DNA of 52,244 bases from positions 1 to 52,244 of the forward strand of contig USMU01000004.1 in the NCBI GenBank assembly GCA_900555925.1, given 5' to 3'. The stretch is from an uncultured Clostridium sp. (lineage in GTDB: Bacteria > Bacillota > Clostridia > Christensenellales > Borkfalkiaceae). The position numbers and the translations under genes were made by a program. The notes beneath the pieces are model-generated. The model was not told where the DNA came from, made no database searches, and worked only from the letters and a program-made list of their open reading frames with translations. Positions 48,446 to 52,244 of the stretch are shown piece after piece. Position 1 is the first letter of the stretch. Each line of letters starts with the position of its first letter.

Positions 48446-49543
48446 TTAAGTCTTTTTGAGATAGTCGATGATAAAGCCCTGAATGTCGCCGTCCATGACC
48501 GCCTGTATATCGCCCTTTTCGTAGCCGGTGCGATGGTCTTTTGCCATGGTGTACGGGCAGAATACATAGGAGCGTATCTGGGAGCCCCATTCGATTTTTT
48601 TCACGTCGCCTTTCATGGCGTCCGCCTCCGCCTGACGTTCCTCTATCTTCTTTTCGAGGAGTTTGGAACGGAGCATTTTGAAGCACATTTCCTTATTTTG
48701 GAGCTGGGAACGCTCGTTCTGGCACTGCACGACGATTCCCGTGGGGTAGTGCGTGATTCTGACCGCCGACGCCACTTTGTTGACGTTCTGGCCGCCCGCG
48801 CCGCCCGAATGGTAAATGTCGATACGGATATCGTCGTCCTTGATTTCCACTTCGTTGTCGTCCTCGACCTCGGGCATGACCTCCAAAGAGCAAAAGGACG
48901 TATGGCGGCGTTTGTTCGCGTCGAACGGGGAAATCCGAACGAGGCGGTGGACGCCCATTTCCGCTTTGAGATACCCGTAGGCGTTTTCGCCTTCCACGCG
49001 GAAGTCGATGCTCTTGATTCCCGCTTCGTCGCCCGCTTCCCTGTCCAGCTCGAATACCTTAAAGCCCATCTTTTCGCAATAGCGGGTATACATTCTGTAC
49101 AGCATGGAGCACCAATCGCACGCCTCCGTTCCGCCCGCGCCCGCGTGGAGCGCCAAAAGCGCGTTATGCGAATCGTACGGCCCTTTCAGAATCGCGCGGA
49201 TACGCATATCCTCGATATCCTTATCCGCCGTCTGCAACATGCCGTCGAGTTCGGGAATCAGGCTTTCGTCGCCCGTCTCCTCGATGAGGTCGATGACCTC
49301 CTCCGCGTCTTTGAGCGCGGTGTCGCTTTTGGAATAAGCGCCGATTTTATTTTCGATATGCGAAATCTCCCTGCCGATTTTCGTCGATTTTTCCAAATCC
49401 TGCCAGACTTCCGGCTGTTCCTGTTCCTTTTTGAGCTCTTCGAGGCGCGCGCGCTGGTTGTCCAAATCCAGCGCGTATCTCGCTTCGTTCAGCCCTTCGC
49501 GCATATCCTGTATCTTTAATCTGTAATCGTCTGCCTTAAACAT
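48446..49543 (-). CDS. prfB: Peptide chain release factor 2, without programmed frameshift
   Basis: The start is the ATG at 49543 (MFKADDYRLKIQDM), giving a 365-residue single frame. It has the N-terminal helical domain, the stop-codon motif SPF (205-207) and GGQ (250-252, in HSGGAGGQNVN) and ends in the domain that fits the release-factor superdomain. RF2 recognises UGA and UAA. In most bacteria an internal UGA after about codon 25 forces a +1 shift for feedback control; here codons 20-32 read straight through as EARYALDLDNQRA with no stop. It starts 7 nt after secA stops. Confidence 0.93.
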   Translation of the reverse strand: MFKADDYRLKIQDMREGLNEARYALDLDNQRARLEELKKEQEQPEVWQDLEKSTKIGREISHIENKIGAYSKSDTALKDAEEVIDLIEETGDESLIPELDGMLQTADKDIEDMRIRAILKGPYDSHNALLALHAGAGGTEACDWCSMLYRMYTRYCEKMGFKVFELDREAGDEAGIKSIDFRVEGENAYGYLKAEMGVHRLVRISPFDANKRRHTSFCSLEVMPEVEDDNEVEIKDDDIRIDIYHSGGAGGQNVNKVASAVRITHYPTGIVVQCQNERSQLQNKEMCFKMLRSKLLEKKIEERQAEADAMKGDVKKIEWGSQIRSYVFCPYTMAKDHRTGYEKGDIQAVMDGDIQGFIIDYLKKT

Positions 49544-49550
49544 AAATTCC

Positions 49551-52244
49551 TTATTTCGTTTCGTTCTCCCCGTTTTCGGGCGTCTCGGGAGCTTTGGCTG
49601 CGTCGGGCGTTGCGCCGTTCGCCGCGCGGAGCAGCTCCGCACGCTTCGCCGCCGCTTCCTTATACGAGGACATGTTCGTCAAGGGTTCGGGCATCTGACG
49701 GCGGAGAGGCCTCCGAACGGGCGCCGCGGGAACGCTCTGTTCCGGCATCTGGCGGCGCGGAGGCGGAGCCTGTCGGAATTCCACCTTCACCTTCAAAAGC
49801 ACCGCGATGGTCGTGCGCTGAATGCGCTCTATCATCTCGTCGAACATCTCGAAGCCTTCCTTCTTATACGAGATGACGGGGTCTACCTGACCGTACGCGC
49901 GAAGCCCTATTCCCTTTCTGAGCTGGTCCATCGCGTCGATATGGTCGATCCAGTTTCTGTCCACGTTCATGAGCAGCACGCGGCGTTCCACGTCGTAGAA
50001 GTCGATTCCCGTGCTCTTGATGTCCTCGATTTTCTTTTCGTATTCCTTAATCGTCTTATTGGTAATCTTTTTGAGCGCAAGCTCGTAATCCCACTTTTCC
50101 AGCTTCTCGCGCGTGACGTAGTTCGTGCCCTCGGGAAGAAGTTTCGCTTCCAGCGCCGCGTTGAGCTCCGTTTCGTTCCAAAGCTCGGGCATGTCCTCGA
50201 CGTTCACCGCCGAACGAACCGTTTCCTCTACGTAGTCGGGGATATATTTGAGCACCTGTTCGTGTACGTTCGCGCCCTTTAAGACGTTGAGGCGCTCCTC
50301 GTACATGACTTTGCGCTGCGTGTTCATGACGTCGTCGTATTGAAGGACGTTTTTACGGATACCGAAGTTTCTGCCCTCGATATTCTTCTGCGCGTTCTCG
50401 ATGCCGTGAGAGAGAAGCCGAGACTGCAAACAGGTGTCTTCGTCGATTTTGAAGGTATTATAAAGCGCCTTCATGCGCTCGCCGCCGAAACGCTTGACGA
50501 GGTCGTCCTCCAAGGACAGGAAGAATACCGACATACCGATGTCCCCCTGACGTCCCGAACGGCCGCGGAGCTGGTTATCGATTCGGCGGGATTCGTGGCG
50601 TTCCGTACCGATGATGCAAAGGCCGCCGGCCGCAATCACCTGTTCCTTCTCTTTGTCCGTTTCCGCCTTATAATGCTCGTACAGCTTCTTATATCTCTCG
50701 CGGACCTCTTTCGTCTTTTCGTCGATGTCCTGAATATACATGCTGGTCGCGAGCTCTATCGTATCGTGTTCCACGCCCTCTTCGCGGAGGCGTTTCTTCG
50801 CGAGATATTCGGGGTTGCCGCCCAGCAGAATATCCGTTCCGCGCCCCGCCATGTTCGTCGCAATCGTCACCGCTCCGAAACGGCCCGCCTGCGCCACGAT
50901 TTCCGCTTCGCGTTCGTGGTTCTTCGCGTTCAAAATGTTGTGCTTCACGCCGTTCCGCTTCAAAAGACGAGAAATTTCCTCCGACTTATCCACCGACGAG
51001 GTACCGACCAGAATCGGCTGGCCGCTCTCGTGGCGCTCCACGATTTCGTTGACGATCGCCCGTTTCTTCCCGTCTACCGTCGAATACACCATGTCGGGAA
51101 GATCGATTCGCTTAATCGGCTTATTCGTGGGAATCTCGATGACGTCCAGAGAATAAATCGTGCGGAACTCCGCTTCCTCCGTCTTCGCCGTACCCGTCAT
51201 GCCCGAAAGTTTCGTATACAGACGGAAATAGTTCTGGAACGTAATCGTCGCATAGGTCTTATTCTCGCTCCTGACCTCCACGCCTTCCTTCGCCTCGATC
51301 GCCTGATGAAGCCCGTCGGAATATCTGCGCCCGATCATGAGTCGACCCGTAAATTCGTCTACGATGATGACCTCTCCGTCGTTGACGATATAATCTTCGT
51401 CGCGCTTGAACAGCTTATGCGCCTTCAACGCCTGCTGAATGTGATGGTTCAGATCCGCATGCTCGATTTCCGCGATACTCTCGATACGGAAAAATTTCTC
51501 CGCCTTCCGCGCGCCACTGTCCGTCAGCTCTACCGTCTTATCCTTGCGGTTGATGATATAGTCCCAATCCTTCGACGCCGCAAGCGCTTTCTTGCCCTCC
51601 GGCGCGTTCGCCGCGGCCGCCGCGCGCTTCTCTTCCTGCTCCGCTTCGTAGTTCGCCTGCTCCGCGAGGGTCATTTTGGTGAAATCGACCGTCTCTTCCT
51701 CGTCGTCCTCGGCTTCCGCCGCTTTTAAGTCTATCTTTTTCTTTTTGTTCTTCTTCTCCGCACGAAGGCGCTGGAACTGAGCGTCCTCTTCCTCTTTCAG
51801 CTCGTCGTCAAAGCCGCCCGAAAGCGTGCGCACAAATCTGTCCACCTGCACGTACAGATCCGACGACTTCTCCCCTTTGCCCGAAATAATCAACGGGGTT
51901 CGCGCTTCGTCGATCAAAATGGAGTCCACTTCGTCCACAATGGCATAGCTCAAATCGCGCTGCACCATCTTTTTGAGGTCGGTTTTCAGGTTATCGCGGA
52001 GATAATCGAAACCAAATTCGTTATTCGTACCGTAAACGATGTCGCATTTGTACGCTTCCCGCTTCTGGTCGTCGTCCATGCCCGGAGCAATGACTCCTAC
52101 CGTCAGCCCCATGAATTTATGAACTTTTCCCATCCACTCCGCATCGCGCTTCGCAAGATAGTCGTTCACCGTGACGATATGCACGCTCTTTCCCGAAAGC
52201 GCGTTCAGATACGCGGGCAACGTCGCGACCAACGTCTTTCCTTC
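49551..52244 (-). CDS. secA: Preprotein translocase ATPase SecA, 5'-truncated
   Basis: The frame is open to the window edge; the N-terminus is missing and the first residues are EGKT of Walker A, followed by LVATLPAYLNALSGK. VHIVTVNDYLAKRDAEWMG, the DEVDSILIDEARTPLIISG box, the preprotein-crosslinking domain, helicase motifs (GTSSVDKSEEISRLLKRNGV, ATNMAGRGTDILLGGN) and the helical wing follow. An 85-residue Lys/Glu/Ala-rich insertion splits the crosslinking domain (about 51,572-51,824). The C-terminus ends in Ala/Pro/Glu-rich tail without the CxCxSGK zinc motif. SecA drives Sec-dependent export through SecYEG. Confidence 0.95.
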   Translation of the reverse strand, partial: EGKTLVATLPAYLNALSGKSVHIVTVNDYLAKRDAEWMGKVHKFMGLTVGVIAPGMDDDQKREAYKCDIVYGTNNEFGFDYLRDNLKTDLKKMVQRDLSYAIVDEVDSILIDEARTPLIISGKGEKSSDLYVQVDRFVRTLSGGFDDELKEEEDAQFQRLRAEKKNKKKKIDLKAAEAEDDEEETVDFTKMTLAEQANYEAEQEEKRAAAAANAPEGKKALAASKDWDYIINRKDKTVELTDSGARKAEKFFRIESIAEIEHADLNHHIQQALKAHKLFKRDEDYIVNDGEVIIVDEFTGRLMIGRRYSDGLHQAIEAKEGVEVRSENKTYATITFQNYFRLYTKLSGMTGTAKTEEAEFRTIYSLDVIEIPTNKPIKRIDLPDMVYSTVDGKKRAIVNEIVERHESGQPILVGTSSVDKSEEISRLLKRNGVKHNILNAKNHEREAEIVAQAGRFGAVTIATNMAGRGTDILLGGNPEYLAKKRLREEGVEHDTIELATSMYIQDIDEKTKEVRERYKKLYEHYKAETDKEKEQVIAAGGLCIIGTERHESRRIDNQLRGRSGRQGDIGMSVFFLSLEDDLVKRFGGERMKALYNTFKIDEDTCLQSRLLSHGIENAQKNIEGRNFGIRKNVLQYDDVMNTQRKVMYEERLNVLKGANVHEQVLKYIPDYVEETVRSAVNVEDMPELWNETELNAALEAKLLPEGTNYVTREKLEKWDYELALKKITNKTIKEYEKKIEDIKSTGIDFYDVERRVLLMNVDRNWIDHIDAMDQLRKGIGLRAYGQVDPVISYKKEGFEMFDEMIERIQRTTIAVLLKVKVEFRQAPPPRRQMPEQSVPAAPVRRPLRRQMPEPLTNMSSYKEAAAKRAELLRAANGATPDAAKAPETPENGENETK

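Noticed and set aside
50340..51728. 462-codon open frame on the plus strand
   Set aside because: It is the antisense shadow of secA, which is unmistakable.

Overview
The window looks like a chromosome piece from a gut-type Clostridia/Firmicutes bacterium. The grounds are strong AGGAGG ribosome sites, TTGACA-17-TATAAT promoters, TTG starts, a SigB/SigF-type partner-switching module, WYL and PucR regulators, and large lipoproteins with InlB-type (Listeria-Bacteroides) and BspA leucine-rich repeats. Almost every gene is on the minus strand; only the membrane protein at 37146-38816 is on the plus strand. No tRNA, rRNA, CRISPR array or intact insertion sequence was seen.

Region 1 (1 to about 2.4 kb) resembles the regulatory end of an integrative element: a partial ORF at the window edge, a short XRE-like protein, a region-4-only sigma-like factor, a zinc-ribbon miniprotein behind tandem terminators, and an autoregulated LexA-like repressor with a UmuD-like Cys-Gly cleavage site.

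Region 2 (about 2.4 to 28.3 kb) is the most striking part. It is a contiguous putative iron or heme acquisition locus of at least three operons. Operon A (27.5 to 24.0 kb) is a heterodimeric ABC transporter of exporter fold. Operon B (23.3 to 16.7 kb) has a degenerate DtxR-like regulator, a second heterodimeric ABC transporter, and a full ECF transporter (S, T and fused A-A' ATPase). Operon C (16.5 to 2.4 kb) has two MacB-topology ABC proteins, a BspA/InlB lipoprotein, a very large InlB lipoprotein, a membrane-anchored NEAT-like protein with MxxxM in place of the usual heme YxxxY, an iron-type DtxR regulator and a WYL regulator. A second iron-type DtxR gene sits between operons A and B, and a TetR gene lies upstream of A. 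A 16-bp dyad, GTTAG-N6-CTAAC, lies just upstream of the first gene of each of the three operons. It resembles DtxR-family iron boxes and suggests one metal-responsive regulon. The gene set recalls the streptococcal shr/shp/sia heme operon, but the assembly is different and the substrate is inferred.

Region 3 (28.4 to 32.1 kb) holds a methyltransferase, a transglutaminase-like protein, an ATC-hydrolase family protein and a BAAT-like alpha/beta hydrolase. The last three sit behind a promoter with an imperfect copy of the same dyad. Next comes a BspA-like lipoprotein whose frame is broken at a T7 run in its signal peptide.

Region 4 (32.8 to 52.2 kb) is visibly GC-richer and looks like core chromosome: an SPFH protein with a ribbon-helix-helix partner, a CtpA-type protease, a PucR-type regulator, a large membrane protein, an ATPase, a nitroreductase, an STAS/anti-sigma/sigma module with two HATPase-like proteins (one degenerate), a HAD phosphatase, a ProX-like deacylase, HisC, an ArsP_2-type permease, TsaD, a purine-rich tandem repeat, a frameshift-free prfB and a 5'-truncated secA with an unusual charged insertion.
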